DNA of 64,000 nt from Streptomyces coeruleorubidus (GTDB lineage Bacteria; Actinomycetota; Actinomycetes; Streptomycetales; Streptomycetaceae), in NCBI RefSeq assembly GCF_008705135.1, contig NZ_CP023694.1:1612001-1676000 (forward strand), read 5' to 3'. The notes below the pieces were generated by a model. It made no database searches. It was not told where the DNA came from and saw only the letters and a program-made list of their open reading frames with translations. Each line of letters opens with the position of its first letter. The stretch's first letter is position 1. A program made the translations under genes and the position numbers. Below, one piece after another: positions 34,679 to 43,708 of the stretch.

Positions 34679-34786
34679 CGATGAACGAGCACACTATGAG
34701 TTCGCTCGTGCGAGCACACCATGAGTTCGCTCGTAGGAGCGCACTCATGAGCCCGCTCTTACGAGCACCCAATAGCTCGTACGAGC
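34679..34786. repeat. Array of GCTCGTRCGAGC palindromes, ~25-bp period
   Basis: Four copies of a 12-base near-palindrome lie at 34704, 34729, 34755 and 34775 (GCTCGTGCGAGC, GCTCGTAGGAGC, GCTCTTACGAGC and GCTCGTACGAGC, the last perfect). A right half-site (ACGAGC) precedes them at 34685-34690. Centre-to-centre spacing is 25, 26 and 20 bases, about two helical turns, and the intervening bases are also similar (CACxxTGAGTTC). The block lies between a terminator and the DUF5999 gene. Operator array, iteron set or a protein nucleation site are all possible. Confidence 0.8.
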
Positions 34787-35068
34787 CGAAATGGACCACC
34801 TGCTCGATCGGACTAGCCCCATTCGGCCACTACGAACCATCCGAAGTGACAGCCCAGTTGGGCTGAACCGTCCGCGCGGGTGATGCGTCATGAACCTGTG
34901 AGAAGCCGTGCCGCGAAATCCCTGCGGATCGACGCCCGTAGGGCAACACTGGGTTCCGACGACTTATCACAACGGGGGGCGGCCATGAACGACACTTCTA
35001 GCCGCGGAACAGACACGACAGCCGACTCAGCCATCCCATCCATCACGACACAGCGAGAGATCCCACCC

Positions 35069-35275
35069 ATGTGCCAGCACCAGACTCCGTGCCCGTCAGC
35101 CGAATCCGCCGACCGGGAATCCGCCCGTCTCGTGGCGCACCACCCGGAGCAGGGTTGGAGCCTGCTGTGCAACGGCGTGGTGCTCTTCGAGGACACCGGC
35201 GAGCTCCTGCCGGACGGCCGGGTCATCGACCCGCACCGTCCGCTGGCCTCAAGCCAGGTGATGACGGCCGCCTGA
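35069..35275 (+). CDS. DUF5999 family protein (68 aa)
   Basis: A 68-residue protein MCQHQTPCPSAESADRESAR with the DUF5999 core HHPEQGWSLLCNGVVLFEDTGELLPDGRVIDP. This small family is almost confined to Streptomyces and relatives. Cys2 and Cys8 near the N-terminus may bind metal. ATG 35069 gives the canonical start; ATG 34985 (MNDTSSRG) has a GGGGGGCGG site and would add 28 residues. The repeat array lies about 280 bases upstream. The family appears beside regulatory genes, and its role is unknown. Confidence 0.85.
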   Translation: MCQHQTPCPSAESADRESARLVAHHPEQGWSLLCNGVVLFEDTGELLPDGRVIDPHRPLASSQVMTAA

Positions 35276-35313
35276 GGCCGCCGGGCGGCGTGACGTACCG
35301 CCCGTAGACATGA

Positions 35314-35348
35314 GGGGCCGGCCGCAGGACACTCTGCGAACCGGCCCC
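35314..35348 (+). terminator. Possible terminator after DUF5999
   Basis: GGGGCCGG pairs with CCGGCCCC across a 19-base loop, 38 bases after the DUF5999 stop and before the LacI promoter. The loop is long and no T-run follows, so this is a weak call. Confidence 0.5.
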
Positions 35349-35487
35349 GACGCGTGTCCGGGAGCTGTCACTCCCCGTCACCTCCCGCGACGTCCCGTTC
35401 ATGCCCTCGCACAGCCTTCCCACGGATGCCCGTTTTCCGGAAGACTCCTGGAAGTTTCGGGGTCACCCGTCGACGGAGGTGGGGCAA

Positions 35488-36522
35488 GTGGCAGCAGGTG
35501 AGGCCGAGTCCGCGGGCAAGGTCACGATCACGGAGATCGCCCGGCAGGCCGGCGTGTCCGTACCGACCGTGTCCCGTGTCGTCAACGGCCGGTCCGACGT
35601 GTCGCCGCAGACCCGGGCCCGCGTCGAGGACCTGCTGCGCCGCCACGGCTACCGCAAGCGCCCCGCGGCCCCCGGAACCCGTGCCGCCCTGCTCGACCTG
35701 GTCTTCAACAACCTCGACAGCCCCTGGGCCGTCGAGATCATCCGCGGGGTCGAGGAGGTCGCGCACGCGGCCGGGGTCGGCACGGTGGTGTCGGCCATCC
35801 ACGGGCGTTCGGGCGACGCCCGCGAGTGGATGCGCAACCTCCGGGCCCGAGCCTCCGACGGCGTCATCCTCGTCACCTCGGCCCTGGAGCCGACGCTCCA
35901 TGAGGAACTGCGCATTCTCGGCGTCCCGCTCGTCGTCGTCGACCCGGCGGGCTCGCCCGCCCTGGAGGCACCCACCATCGGTGCCGCCAACTGGTCGGGC
36001 GGCATGGCGGCCACCGAGCACCTGCTGTCCCTCGGCCACCGCCGGATCGGCCTGATCGCCGGGCCGCCGCGGCTGTTGTGCTCCCGGGCCCGGCTGGACG
36101 GCTACCGCGCGGCGCTGGAGGGCGCCGGCATCGGGATGGACGAGTCCCTCGTCGTCCCCGGCGACTTCCGCCCCGAGTCCGGCTTCACCGCCTGCGAGAC
36201 GCTGCTCGGCCTGCCCGAGCCGCCGACCGCCGTGTTCGCGGCCAGCGACCAGATGGCGCTCGGCGCGATCGAGGCACTGCGCCGACGCGGGCTGCGGGTG
36301 CCGCAGGACATGAGCGTGGTCGGTTTCGACGACCTTCCGGAAGTCCGCTGGTCGGCTCCACCGCTGACCACGGTCCGACAGCCCCTGGCCGACATGGGCA
36401 AACTGGCCGCCCGCACGGTCCTCCGACTCACCCGAGACCAACAGCCCGACTCACCGCGGGTGGAACTGGGCACGGACCTGGTGATCCGGTCCAGCACGGC
36501 GCCTCCGGCGGGGCGGACCTGA
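35488..36522 (+). CDS. LacI-family repressor of the xylan locus
   Basis: A 344-residue regulator. ITEIARQAGVSVPTVSRVVNGRSDVSPQTRARVEDLLRRHGY (about residues 15-56) is the LacI helix-turn-helix and hinge, followed by a sugar-binding core (DLVFNNLDSPWAVEIIRGVEEVA, VFAASDQMALGAIEALRRRGLRVP, VVGFDDLPEVRW). GTG 35488 has GGAGG eight bases upstream. It converges on the xylanase operon 296 bases away. Its own promoter has AAGTTTCGG at 35452-35460, matching half of the CGAAA-N-TTTCG operators near the operon, so it probably represses both. Confidence 0.92.
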   Translation: MAAGEAESAGKVTITEIARQAGVSVPTVSRVVNGRSDVSPQTRARVEDLLRRHGYRKRPAAPGTRAALLDLVFNNLDSPWAVEIIRGVEEVAHAAGVGTVVSAIHGRSGDAREWMRNLRARASDGVILVTSALEPTLHEELRILGVPLVVVDPAGSPALEAPTIGAANWSGGMAATEHLLSLGHRRIGLIAGPPRLLCSRARLDGYRAALEGAGIGMDESLVVPGDFRPESGFTACETLLGLPEPPTAVFAASDQMALGAIEALRRRGLRVPQDMSVVGFDDLPEVRWSAPPLTTVRQPLADMGKLAARTVLRLTRDQQPDSPRVELGTDLVIRSSTAPPAGRT

Positions 36523-36817
36523 CGGACTCACCCGACCGTGCGGAATGCGGCAAGGCGTGATTCAAGCGAGCCACGGCCGGCTCCACCGACCCGACACTCC
36601 CCACGACGCCCAGCCTCCCTCGGCACGGCGCGGCCTTCCCCCCGGTTGGCGCAGCGCAGCCGCGGCCTTCCCGCCGGGCGTGCCCCGAGGCTGCGACGCG
36701 GCCTGCCGCCGCTCGGCCGCCGAAGCGGCGCGGTGTGGCCCCAGCCAGGTCGACTCGCCCCGGCACGCTCAGGATGGCGCCCCGCTCCGCCCACACACCG
36801 GAGCGCCATCCACCCCC
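36523..36817. other. Intergenic gap between LacI and xylanase
   Basis: About 295 bases between two converging genes, extremely GC-rich. No coding frame or clear terminator hairpin was seen; open frames in it are shadows without the codon periodicity of real genes. Confidence 0.5.
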
Positions 36818-37882
36818 CTACCTCCCCCCGAGTGCCTCACGGAGCGCGAAGTACGCCGGCTTGGGGGCCAGCTGCTCGTCCCACGGCAGGGCCGCGCCCT
36901 CGCCAGGGAAGAACGCCGGGATCCACGAGTACTTGTCCGTGTAGTCCCACAGGGTGATGCCGACACAGCGGCGCACTTCCAGGCAGGCCTCGGTCAGATC
37001 CCGGTACCACTCGGCCTGCTGGGCCAGCTTCTCCTCGGTCGCGGGGAGCTGCATCCGTATGTCGACCTCGGTGAGCGATGTGTCGAGGCCGAGCCGGGAG
37101 AAGCGGCGGAGGTTGTCCTCCAGGGTCGTCGGATAGCCGTACTGGAGGGCCAGATGGGCCTGGAGGCCGATGCCGTGCAGCGGGACGCCCTTGGCCTTCA
37201 GTTCCTTGGCCAGCTTGTAGTACGCGTCGCTCTTCGGGCCGATCGCTTCGATGTTGTAGTCGTTGAGGTACAGCTTGACGCGCGGATCGGCCTGGTGCGC
37301 CCAGCGCAGCGCGTCGGCGATGTAACCGGGCCCGAGCGTCTTGTAGAAGACCGACTCGCGGTACGTACCGTCCTCGTTGAACGCCTCGTTGACGACGTCC
37401 CAGGCGAACACCTTGCCCCGGTAGTGCCGAACCTCGGCCTGCACGTGCTTCTTCAGCACGGCCCGCAGCTCCCGGGCCGTCCACTCCCGCTCGGTGAGCC
37501 ACGCGGGCAACTGGCTGTGCCAGACGAGGGTATGCCCGCGCACCTTCTGCCGGTTGGCACGGGCGAGGTTCACGATCTCGTCGCCCTGGGAGAAGTCGAA
37601 CACGCCCTGCTGGGGTTCGGTCGCGTACCACTTCATGCCGTTGCCGGGCGTGATCTGGTCGAACTCGCTGCCGAGCAGGGCCTTGTACGGCTCGTCGACG
37701 AGCTCGGGGTTGTCGGTGGCGCTGCCGAAGTAACGGCCGTGCCGCTGGGCGAGGTCGGCGAGGGTGGGTTCCTTGCCGTGCCGTTCGTCCGCCTGTGCCG
37801 TCGGCCCGGTGGCGATGCCGCCGAGCATCAGCGCGGCGGCGAGCGCCCCGGCGAGTCTGAGCCGTGGAGCGGTCTTGCGCAT
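36818..37882 (-). CDS. Secreted endo-1,4-beta-xylanase (GH10)
   Basis: Hydrolyses xylan outside the cell. The 354-residue protein has a Sec-type signal (MRKTAPRLRLAGALAAALML, cleavage near AQA) and a single GH10 barrel: FDQITPGNGMKWYATEPQQG, the HTLVWHSQLPAW strand, acid/base Glu166 in WDVVNEAF, and nucleophile Glu272 in LTEVDIRM. There is no carbohydrate-binding domain, so it probably acts on soluble or short xylan. It is the last gene of the operon binding protein-permease-permease-xylanase. LacI-type control is expected. Confidence 0.96.
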   Translation of the reverse strand: MRKTAPRLRLAGALAAALMLGGIATGPTAQADERHGKEPTLADLAQRHGRYFGSATDNPELVDEPYKALLGSEFDQITPGNGMKWYATEPQQGVFDFSQGDEIVNLARANRQKVRGHTLVWHSQLPAWLTEREWTARELRAVLKKHVQAEVRHYRGKVFAWDVVNEAFNEDGTYRESVFYKTLGPGYIADALRWAHQADPRVKLYLNDYNIEAIGPKSDAYYKLAKELKAKGVPLHGIGLQAHLALQYGYPTTLEDNLRRFSRLGLDTSLTEVDIRMQLPATEEKLAQQAEWYRDLTEACLEVRRCVGITLWDYTDKYSWIPAFFPGEGAALPWDEQLAPKPAYFALREALGGR

Positions 37883-37935
37883 GGTGCGACTCCTCACGAT
37901 CGATGGGTGGGTGAGCCGTACGTCCGCGGCGCGCG

Positions 37936-38775
37936 TCAGCCCTTCGTCGCGCCGGCGGTGAGGCCGCCGACGAGCTGACGCTCGGCGACCGAGTAGAAGG
38001 CGAGGGCGGGGACCATGGCCAGCACCAGATAGGCGAAGACCTTGGCGTACTCCGCGGAGTACTGCCCCTGGAACTGCTGCACGCCGATCGGCAGCGTCCA
38101 CCACTGCGCCTCGGTGAACACCAGCAGCGGCAGGAAGAAGTTGTTCCAGCTGGCGACGACGGCCAGCACGGACACGGTGCCGAGCGCGGGCCGCGCCATG
38201 GGCAGCAGCACCCGCCAGAAGAAGCCGAACGAGCTGCACCCGTCGAGCGTCGCCGCCTCCTCCAGTTCCCCGGGGATCTGCCGGAAGAAGCCGCGCAGGA
38301 TGATGATGGTCATCGGCAGTCCGAAGGCGGCCTGCGGGAGGATCACGCCGAGCGGGTTGTCCAGCAGGCCCAGGGAGCGCAGCAGCAGGAACAGCGGCAG
38401 GGCCGCCACGGCGAACGGGAACATCAGCCCCATCGTGAACAGCGTGAACAGCACTTCCCGGCCGCGGAAGGCGAACCGCGCGAAGGAGAAGGCCGACAGC
38501 GCGGAGACCGCGACGACCAGGACGGTCGTGCCCACCGCGATCAGCGTGCTGTTGCCGATCAGCCGCCAGAAGTCCCCCGAGCCGAGGATCTGGGCGTAGT
38601 TGGAGGTCACCCACGACTCGGGCAGACCGACCGGGTTGCGGGAGAGCTCGTCGGTGGACTTGAAACCGGAGAGCGCGGCGTAGATCAGGGGGACGGCCAT
38701 GACCGCGCCGACGAGGACCAGGACGAGGTGCAGAGGGAGATTCCGGCCCCTGCGGGATGTCCGACTGTGCGTCAC
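37936..38775 (-). CDS. Sugar ABC permease (MalG-type)
   Basis: A 279-residue inner-membrane permease. Six membrane segments are visible, with ASWNNFFLPLLVF in the last third. The EAA loop is ELEEAATLDGCSSFGFFWRVLLPM (about residue 180), which docks the ATPase. The GTG start at 38775 overlaps the stop of the upstream permease as GTGA, so the two are coupled. It probably imports xylo-oligosaccharides released by the adjacent xylanase. No ATPase gene is in the operon; a shared MsiK-type ATPase is the usual Streptomyces answer. Confidence 0.93.
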   Translation of the reverse strand: MTHSRTSRRGRNLPLHLVLVLVGAVMAVPLIYAALSGFKSTDELSRNPVGLPESWVTSNYAQILGSGDFWRLIGNSTLIAVGTTVLVVAVSALSAFSFARFAFRGREVLFTLFTMGLMFPFAVAALPLFLLLRSLGLLDNPLGVILPQAAFGLPMTIIILRGFFRQIPGELEEAATLDGCSSFGFFWRVLLPMARPALGTVSVLAVVASWNNFFLPLLVFTEAQWWTLPIGVQQFQGQYSAEYAKVFAYLVLAMVPALAFYSVAERQLVGGLTAGATKG

Positions 38776-39770
38776 TTTCCGTCTCCCCGCATGGTCGTGG
38801 TGGCCCCCTCCAGGTCGCGCCGGAGCACGAACCGCTGGTAGGCGAGGGCGAAGACGAGACTGATGCCGAACATGACCACGCTGATCGCGCTGGCGTAGCC
38901 GACCTGGTAGCGCTTGAACCCGTACTGGAACATGGTCACGGCCATGGTCTCGGAGTGGTGGTCCGGTCCGCCCGCGGTGGTCACCCACACCAGGTCGAAG
39001 AGCTGGATGGCACCGATGACCGACAGGAAGACGCTGATGCGCAGGGTGGGCGCGAGCAGCGGCAGCGTCACGTTGCGGAAGCGCTGCCAGGGTCCAGCCC
39101 CGTCGATCAGGGCCGCCTCCGTGAGCTCCCTCGGGACGGCCTGGAGCCCGGCCAGGTACAGCATCATGTGGAAGCCGAAGTACTTCCAGGTCATGACGAG
39201 GAACAGGGTCGCCATGACGGTGGACGGATCGGCGAACCACTCCCCGCCCAGCCCGTCCAGTCCGACCTTGCCGAGGACCTGGTCCGCGAAGCCGTCGTCC
39301 GGGGCGAAGATCATGCCGAAGAGGATTCCGGTGATGGCCTCGGACAGGACGTACGGAGCGAAGAACAGCATCCGGTAGACCGCCCGGCCGCGCATCCGCT
39401 GGTTGAGCAGGACGGCCATGGCGAGCGCGAACGGCAGTTGGACGACGAGCGACAGGACCACCAGGACCAGGCAGCGCCACAGGTCGCCCAGGAAGACCTC
39501 GTCCTGGAAGAGCCGCGTGAAGTTCTCGCCGCCGATGTAGTCGGAGGGCATGCCGAAGCCGCCCCAGCGGAAGAACGCGGCGTACAGCGCGAACAGCATC
39601 GGCAGCAGCACGAGCCCCATGAACAGCACCAGGGCGGGCAGTTGGAAGCCGGCCGCGGTCAGCCAGTTCAGCGTCCGCCGCCGGGCCCGGCTCCGGGCCC
39701 GGTCCTTGGCCGGGGGCGGCGGGCCGGCGTCGCGGCCGGTCCGTTTGTCCGGCAGGTAGGTGGAGGTCAT
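38772..39770 (-). CDS. Sugar ABC permease (MalF-type)
   Basis: A 332-residue permease. A 35-residue basic cytoplasmic leader (PDKRTGRDAGPPPPAKDRAR) precedes membrane segments starting ALVLFMGLVLLPMLFAL. The EAA loop is ELTEAALIDGAGPWQRFRNVTLPLL. Its stop overlaps the MalG-type gene as GTGA. It starts 6 bases downstream of the binding-protein stop, so all three are cotranscribed and in fixed order. With the GH10 gene they form a xylo-oligosaccharide uptake and breakdown operon. Confidence 0.93.
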   Translation of the reverse strand: MTSTYLPDKRTGRDAGPPPPAKDRARSRARRRTLNWLTAAGFQLPALVLFMGLVLLPMLFALYAAFFRWGGFGMPSDYIGGENFTRLFQDEVFLGDLWRCLVLVVLSLVVQLPFALAMAVLLNQRMRGRAVYRMLFFAPYVLSEAITGILFGMIFAPDDGFADQVLGKVGLDGLGGEWFADPSTVMATLFLVMTWKYFGFHMMLYLAGLQAVPRELTEAALIDGAGPWQRFRNVTLPLLAPTLRISVFLSVIGAIQLFDLVWVTTAGGPDHHSETMAVTMFQYGFKRYQVGYASAISVVMFGISLVFALAYQRFVLRRDLEGATTTMRGDGK

Positions 39771-39776
39771 CGCCGG

Positions 39777-41069
39777 TTACTGCTCTTCCTTCACGGTCTT
39801 CGTGATCGACTGGGCGACCTGCCCGGGCGACTTCGATCCGGCGATGAGCGCGGCGACGCTGTCGTTGATCTCCTGGCCGACGGCGGGCGCGTACGCCTGG
39901 TCGAGGTAGAGCTGGAAGCCGGTTGCCTTCTTCAACTGCTCCTGGACGGCCTTGATGTTGGGGTCGGCGATGGCGCTCTCGGCCGCCGGGACCACGGGCA
40001 GGACGCCGGTCTTCTTGACCAGTTCCAGGTCGGTGGCCTCGGACGCGAAGAACTTCAGGAAGTCGACGGCCGCCTGCGGGGCGCCCCGGCGCAGGGCGTG
40101 CCCGCCGCCTCCGCCGAACACCTCGGTGATGGCGCCCTTGCCGCCCTCGACCGCGGGGAACGGGAAGAACCCGAGGTCCTTGCCGAGGCCCTTGCCCGCG
40201 TCGGCCTGCACCACGGGCGCCCACTGGCCCATGAGTTCCATTGCCGCCTTGCCGTTGCCGACGGCTGCGGCCTGCCCGGTGGGCGTGGAGTAGGCGGCGC
40301 CCAGGAAGCCCTTCTGGAACGGCTGGAGCGCGACGAGCTCCTCGAGGTGCCGCCCCGCCTCGACGAAGGGGGCGCCGGTGAAGTCCTTGGCTTCGTAGGC
40401 CTTCTGCAACGCCTCGGCGCCCGCGGTGCGCATCGCCAGGTAGGCCCAGTAGTACATGCCCGGCCACTTCTCCTTGCCGGCCAGGGCGAGGGGAGTGATG
40501 TTCTCGGCCTTCAGCTTGCGCACGGCGTCGAGGAAGCCGCTCCAGGTGGTCGGGGGCTCGGAGATGCCGGCCTGGTCGAAGAGCGCCTTGTTGTACCAGA
40601 AGCCGATCATGCCGATGTCGAACGGGATGCCGTAGACCTTGTCGTCGATCAGGTACGGCTCCCTGGCGACCGGGAGCAGGGCGTCGCCCCACGGCTTGGT
40701 GCTGTCCGTGAGGTCCTCGACGAGTCCGGCGTCGACCTGCTGCTTGAGTACGCCGCCGCCCCAGGTGTGGAAGATGTCGGGCAGCTTCCCGGAGGACGTC
40801 AGGGCCGTCATCTTCGACTTGAAGGCTTCGTTCTCCATTTGGACGATCTTTATCTTGACTTTGGGGTTCTGGGCTTCGAACTTCCGGGCGAGGGCGGCCC
40901 AGACGGTCTTTGCCGGTTCGGTGGTGGAGATGTTCCACCATTCGATCGTGGTCGTCCCCGACGACCCTCCGTCCGAGTCCCCGCCGCATGCGCTCAGTGT
41001 CGTCATTCCGAGACCGGCCGCGGCGGAGGCCGCCAGGAAGCCGCGGCGGGACAGTGCCGGGTCGCCCAT
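39777..41069 (-). CDS. Sugar ABC solute-binding lipoprotein, likely xylo-oligosaccharide
   Basis: A 430-residue extracytoplasmic binding protein. The start carries SRRGFLAASAAAGLG, resembling a twin-arginine signal, and LSAC, a lipobox. The mature domain has the family features EWWNISTTEPAK, LPDIFHTWGGG, GIPFDIGMIGFWYNKALFDQAGI and the TPLALAGKEKWPGMYYWAY region. ATG 41069 is six bases after AAGGAG; ATG 41072 is too close. A perfect CGAAA-G-TTTCG operator is 50 bases upstream. As the first gene, it heads the operon. Confidence 0.93.
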   Translation of the reverse strand: MGDPALSRRGFLAASAAAGLGMTTLSACGGDSDGGSSGTTTIEWWNISTTEPAKTVWAALARKFEAQNPKVKIKIVQMENEAFKSKMTALTSSGKLPDIFHTWGGGVLKQQVDAGLVEDLTDSTKPWGDALLPVAREPYLIDDKVYGIPFDIGMIGFWYNKALFDQAGISEPPTTWSGFLDAVRKLKAENITPLALAGKEKWPGMYYWAYLAMRTAGAEALQKAYEAKDFTGAPFVEAGRHLEELVALQPFQKGFLGAAYSTPTGQAAAVGNGKAAMELMGQWAPVVQADAGKGLGKDLGFFPFPAVEGGKGAITEVFGGGGGHALRRGAPQAAVDFLKFFASEATDLELVKKTGVLPVVPAAESAIADPNIKAVQEQLKKATGFQLYLDQAYAPAVGQEINDSVAALIAGSKSPGQVAQSITKTVKEEQ

Positions 41070-41118
41070 CATGCGCTCCTTGGGTACGGGACGGCGCTCC
41101 CGCGTCCGCCCACTGGAT

Positions 41119-41129
41119 CGAAAGTTTCG
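41119..41129. promoter_or_regulatory. LacI-type xylan operator, copy 1
   Basis: CGAAA-G-TTTCG is a perfect 11-base inverted repeat 50 bases before the binding-protein start. Xylan and xylobiose repressors of Streptomyces (BxlR and XlnR type) bind CGAA-N-TTCG-like sites (recalled, not verified). This matches the adjacent LacI and xylanase. Confidence 0.75.
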
Positions 41130-41727
41130 GAACAGATCCAGAAAAGATTCGTTGATGCCGCACCCTAGAGACAGCCGCCAAACGGTGGCAACCCCTTGTA
41201 CACGGTGAATCTGCCGTCGGCGCACGGGTCTTGGGGGACACTCGGCCGAGCAATGGGTTTCCGCCCCTTCCGGAAGGAGCGGTCAGGCGGAGGCGGGGGC
41301 GTACTCGGACCAGTCGAAGGCCGCACCTCCGGCGACGCCTGCGGACCGGTAACGCCGTGACAGGCACCGCCCGACGAAGGGGACGAAACATTCGGATCAC
41401 CTTGCGAACATTACGAAGCCGTACTGCATGAAGGCCAGTGCCCCGTTGCCGACGCATGCACGATCACGCAGGGTGTCCGGCTCGCGATCGTGCCCGACCG
41501 TTCCCCGCACGCGGGCAAGGTGCGACTCCGCGACCGGCCAACGCACTCTCAACTCGCGCTTTGACACACCACGTCTCCCTTCCACCGCCCCCCTGCGCCA
41601 GTCTTAACGGAAGTTTGACGCGCTCAGCACCCTCATCCACAGGCCACCGCATCACGCTCCGCTTACGCTGATGCGGCCGTCCAGTGATGGCCGGAACCAC
41701 GCTGAACCGCACATCGGGAGCACGTCG
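41130..41727. other. Intergenic region before the APC permease
   Basis: About 600 bases. It contains the second operator-like site, an inverted pair (GCACGATC at 41458 and GATCGTGC at 41486) and a TTGACA hexamer near 41561 that could be a -35 element, without a convincing -10. I see no c-di-AMP riboswitch consensus and no coding frame with normal codon use. Confidence 0.45.
41384..41394. promoter_or_regulatory. LacI-type operator-like site, copy 2
   Basis: CGAAACATTCG shares nine of eleven bases with the perfect site at 41119-41129. It lies about 315 bases further upstream of the operon, so it could only act by looping or on the permease promoter. Weak. Confidence 0.35.
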
Positions 41728-43707
41728 ATGGCCACCACCGAGCACTCGCCTCCGAGCCGTACGGAGCCCGCTCCACCCAGTCGCCTGCGCGCCTGGATGC
41801 TTCAGGGCCTGTCGGACATGGGCAAGGGCGGCGGCCACACCGGCCCCCATGCCGAACCGGAGCCCCCGCACAAAGGTCAGCCCTGGTGGCGGGTGATGTG
41901 CTTGACCGGCGTCGACTACTTCTCCACCCTCGGCTACCAGCCGGGCATCGCGGCTCTCGCCGCCGGACTGCTCTCACCGATCGCGACGATCGTGCTGGTG
42001 ATCGTCACCCTGGCGGGCGCCCTGCCCGTCTACCGCCGGGTGGCCGAGGAGAGCCCGCACGGCGAGGGCTCGATCGCGATGCTGGAGCGGCTGCTCTCCT
42101 TCTGGCAGGGCAAGCTGTTCGTGCTGACCCTGCTGGGCTTCGCCGCCACCGACTTCCTGATCACCATCACCCTGTCGGCCGCCGACGCCTCCACCCACCT
42201 CGTGGAGAACCCGCATCTGACCGGTGTCCTGCACGACAAGCAGCTGCTGATCACACTCGTCCTCGTGGCGCTGCTCGGCGCGGTGTTCCTCAAGGGCTTC
42301 CTGGAGGCGATCGGCGTCGCGGTCGCTCTGGTGGGCGCCTACCTCGCGCTCAACGTGGTCGTGGTGGCCGTCGGCCTCTACCACGTGGTCACCGCGGGCC
42401 ATGTGGTCACCGACTGGGCCGGCGCCCTCACCACCCAGCACGGCAATGTCTTCGTCATGATCGGCGTGGCCCTGCTCGTCTTCCCGAAGCTGGCGCTCGG
42501 ACTGTCCGGGTTCGAGACCGGCGTGGCCGTGATGCCGCACGTCAAGGGCGACCCGGACGACACGGAGGAACGGCCGACCGGCCGCATCCGCGACACGAAG
42601 AAGCTGCTCACCACGGCCGCCCTCATCATGAGCGGCTTTCTGATCACCACCAGCTTCATCACGACCCTCCTCATCCCCGAGAAGGAGTTCGAGGCGGGCG
42701 GCCAGGCCAACGGACGCGCGCTGGCCTATCTGGCGCACGACTACCTGGGCAACACCTTCGGCACCGTCTACGACGTCTCGACGATCGCCATCCTGTGGTT
42801 CGCCGGCGCCTCTGCGATGGCCGGTCTGCTCAATCTCATGCCGCGCTATCTGCCCCGGTACGGCATGGCCCCGCACTGGGCCAGGGCCGTCCGCCCCATG
42901 GTCATCGTCTTCACCCTGATCGCCTTCCTCGTCACCTGGATCTTCGACGCCGATGTCAACGCGCAGGGCGGCGCCTACGCCACCGGTGTGCTGGTCCTCA
43001 TCAGCTCCGCCGCGATCGCGGTGACCATCGCCGCCCGCAAGGCCCGGCAGCGGAACTGGACCATCGCCTTCGCGGTCATCTCCGCGGTGTTCCTCTACAC
43101 GACCGTGGCGAACGTCATCGAGCGCCCGGACGGCGTGAAGATCGGCGCCTGCTTCATCGCCGGCATCATCCTGGTCTCCCTGCTGTCACGGCTGGCCCGG
43201 TCCTTCGAGCTCCGCGTGACCAGCGTGACGCTCGACCCCATGGCGGAACGCTTCGTCCGGGACATGGCCAGCCGCAGGATGCGGTTCATCGCCAACGAGC
43301 CCGACCGGCGCGACATGGCGGAGTACCGCGACAAGATCGAGCAGATCCGGCACGACAACGACGTGCCCGGACAGGAGGACTTCGTCTTCGTCGAGGTGAC
43401 GGTCACCGACCCGTCCGAGTTCGAGGCGGGCCTGACCGTACGCGGCGAGGTGCTCCACGGCCGCTACCGCGTCCTGACCCTGGAGTCCGCCTCCGTCCCC
43501 AACGCCCTCGCCGCGCTCCTCCTGTACGTCCGCGACCAGACCGGCCGCACCCCGCACATCTACTTCGAGTGGACCGAAGGCGGCCCCTTCGCCAACCTCC
43601 TGCGCTTCTTCCTGTTCGGCCAGGGCGAGGTCGCCCCCGTGACCCGCGAGGTCCTGCGCGAGGCGGAACCGGACCGCAAGCGACGGCCGAAGGTGCACGT
43701 GGGCTGA
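41728..43707 (+). CDS. APC-superfamily permease with C-terminal domain
   Basis: A 659-residue membrane protein. Residues 1-50 are a Pro/Ala-rich leader, about 55-500 have roughly 12 membrane helices ([24 protein letters not shown] and [30 protein letters not shown] near the start), and about 510-659 form a soluble regulatory domain ([20 protein letters not shown], then [16 protein letters not shown]). The family has amino acid or potassium transporters, and the substrate is not defined. GGGAG lies nine bases before ATG 41728. The stop is one base from the converging DUF1707 gene. Confidence 0.88.
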   Translation: MATTEHSPPSRTEPAPPSRLRAWMLQGLSDMGKGGGHTGPHAEPEPPHKGQPWWRVMCLTGVDYFSTLGYQPGIAALAAGLLSPIATIVLVIVTLAGALPVYRRVAEESPHGEGSIAMLERLLSFWQGKLFVLTLLGFAATDFLITITLSAADASTHLVENPHLTGVLHDKQLLITLVLVALLGAVFLKGFLEAIGVAVALVGAYLALNVVVVAVGLYHVVTAGHVVTDWAGALTTQHGNVFVMIGVALLVFPKLALGLSGFETGVAVMPHVKGDPDDTEERPTGRIRDTKKLLTTAALIMSGFLITTSFITTLLIPEKEFEAGGQANGRALAYLAHDYLGNTFGTVYDVSTIAILWFAGASAMAGLLNLMPRYLPRYGMAPHWARAVRPMVIVFTLIAFLVTWIFDADVNAQGGAYATGVLVLISSAAIAVTIAARKARQRNWTIAFAVISAVFLYTTVANVIERPDGVKIGACFIAGIILVSLLSRLARSFELRVTSVTLDPMAERFVRDMASRRMRFIANEPDRRDMAEYRDKIEQIRHDNDVPGQEDFVFVEVTVTDPSEFEAGLTVRGEVLHGRYRVLTLESASVPNALAALLLYVRDQTGRTPHIYFEWTEGGPFANLLRFFLFGQGEVAPVTREVLREAEPDRKRRPKVHVG

Positions 43708-43708
43708 G

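Noticed and set aside
34679..34786. CRISPR array
   Set aside because: Units are palindromic, 20-26 bases apart and the intervening bases are also repeated, so there are no unique spacers, and no cas genes exist in the window.
34675..34866. Short frames on both strands across the palindrome array
   Set aside because: They are the repeat units read in frame; the repeated DNA itself explains the peptides.
36818..41457. Very long minus-strand frames fusing xylanase, permease and binding protein
   Set aside because: GC-rich DNA keeps stop codons out of other frames. The true genes have their own starts, ribosome sites and GTGA overlaps.
41130..41727. c-di-AMP (ydaO-type) riboswitch before the APC permease
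   Set aside because: The conserved ydaO core sequences were not found in the leader.
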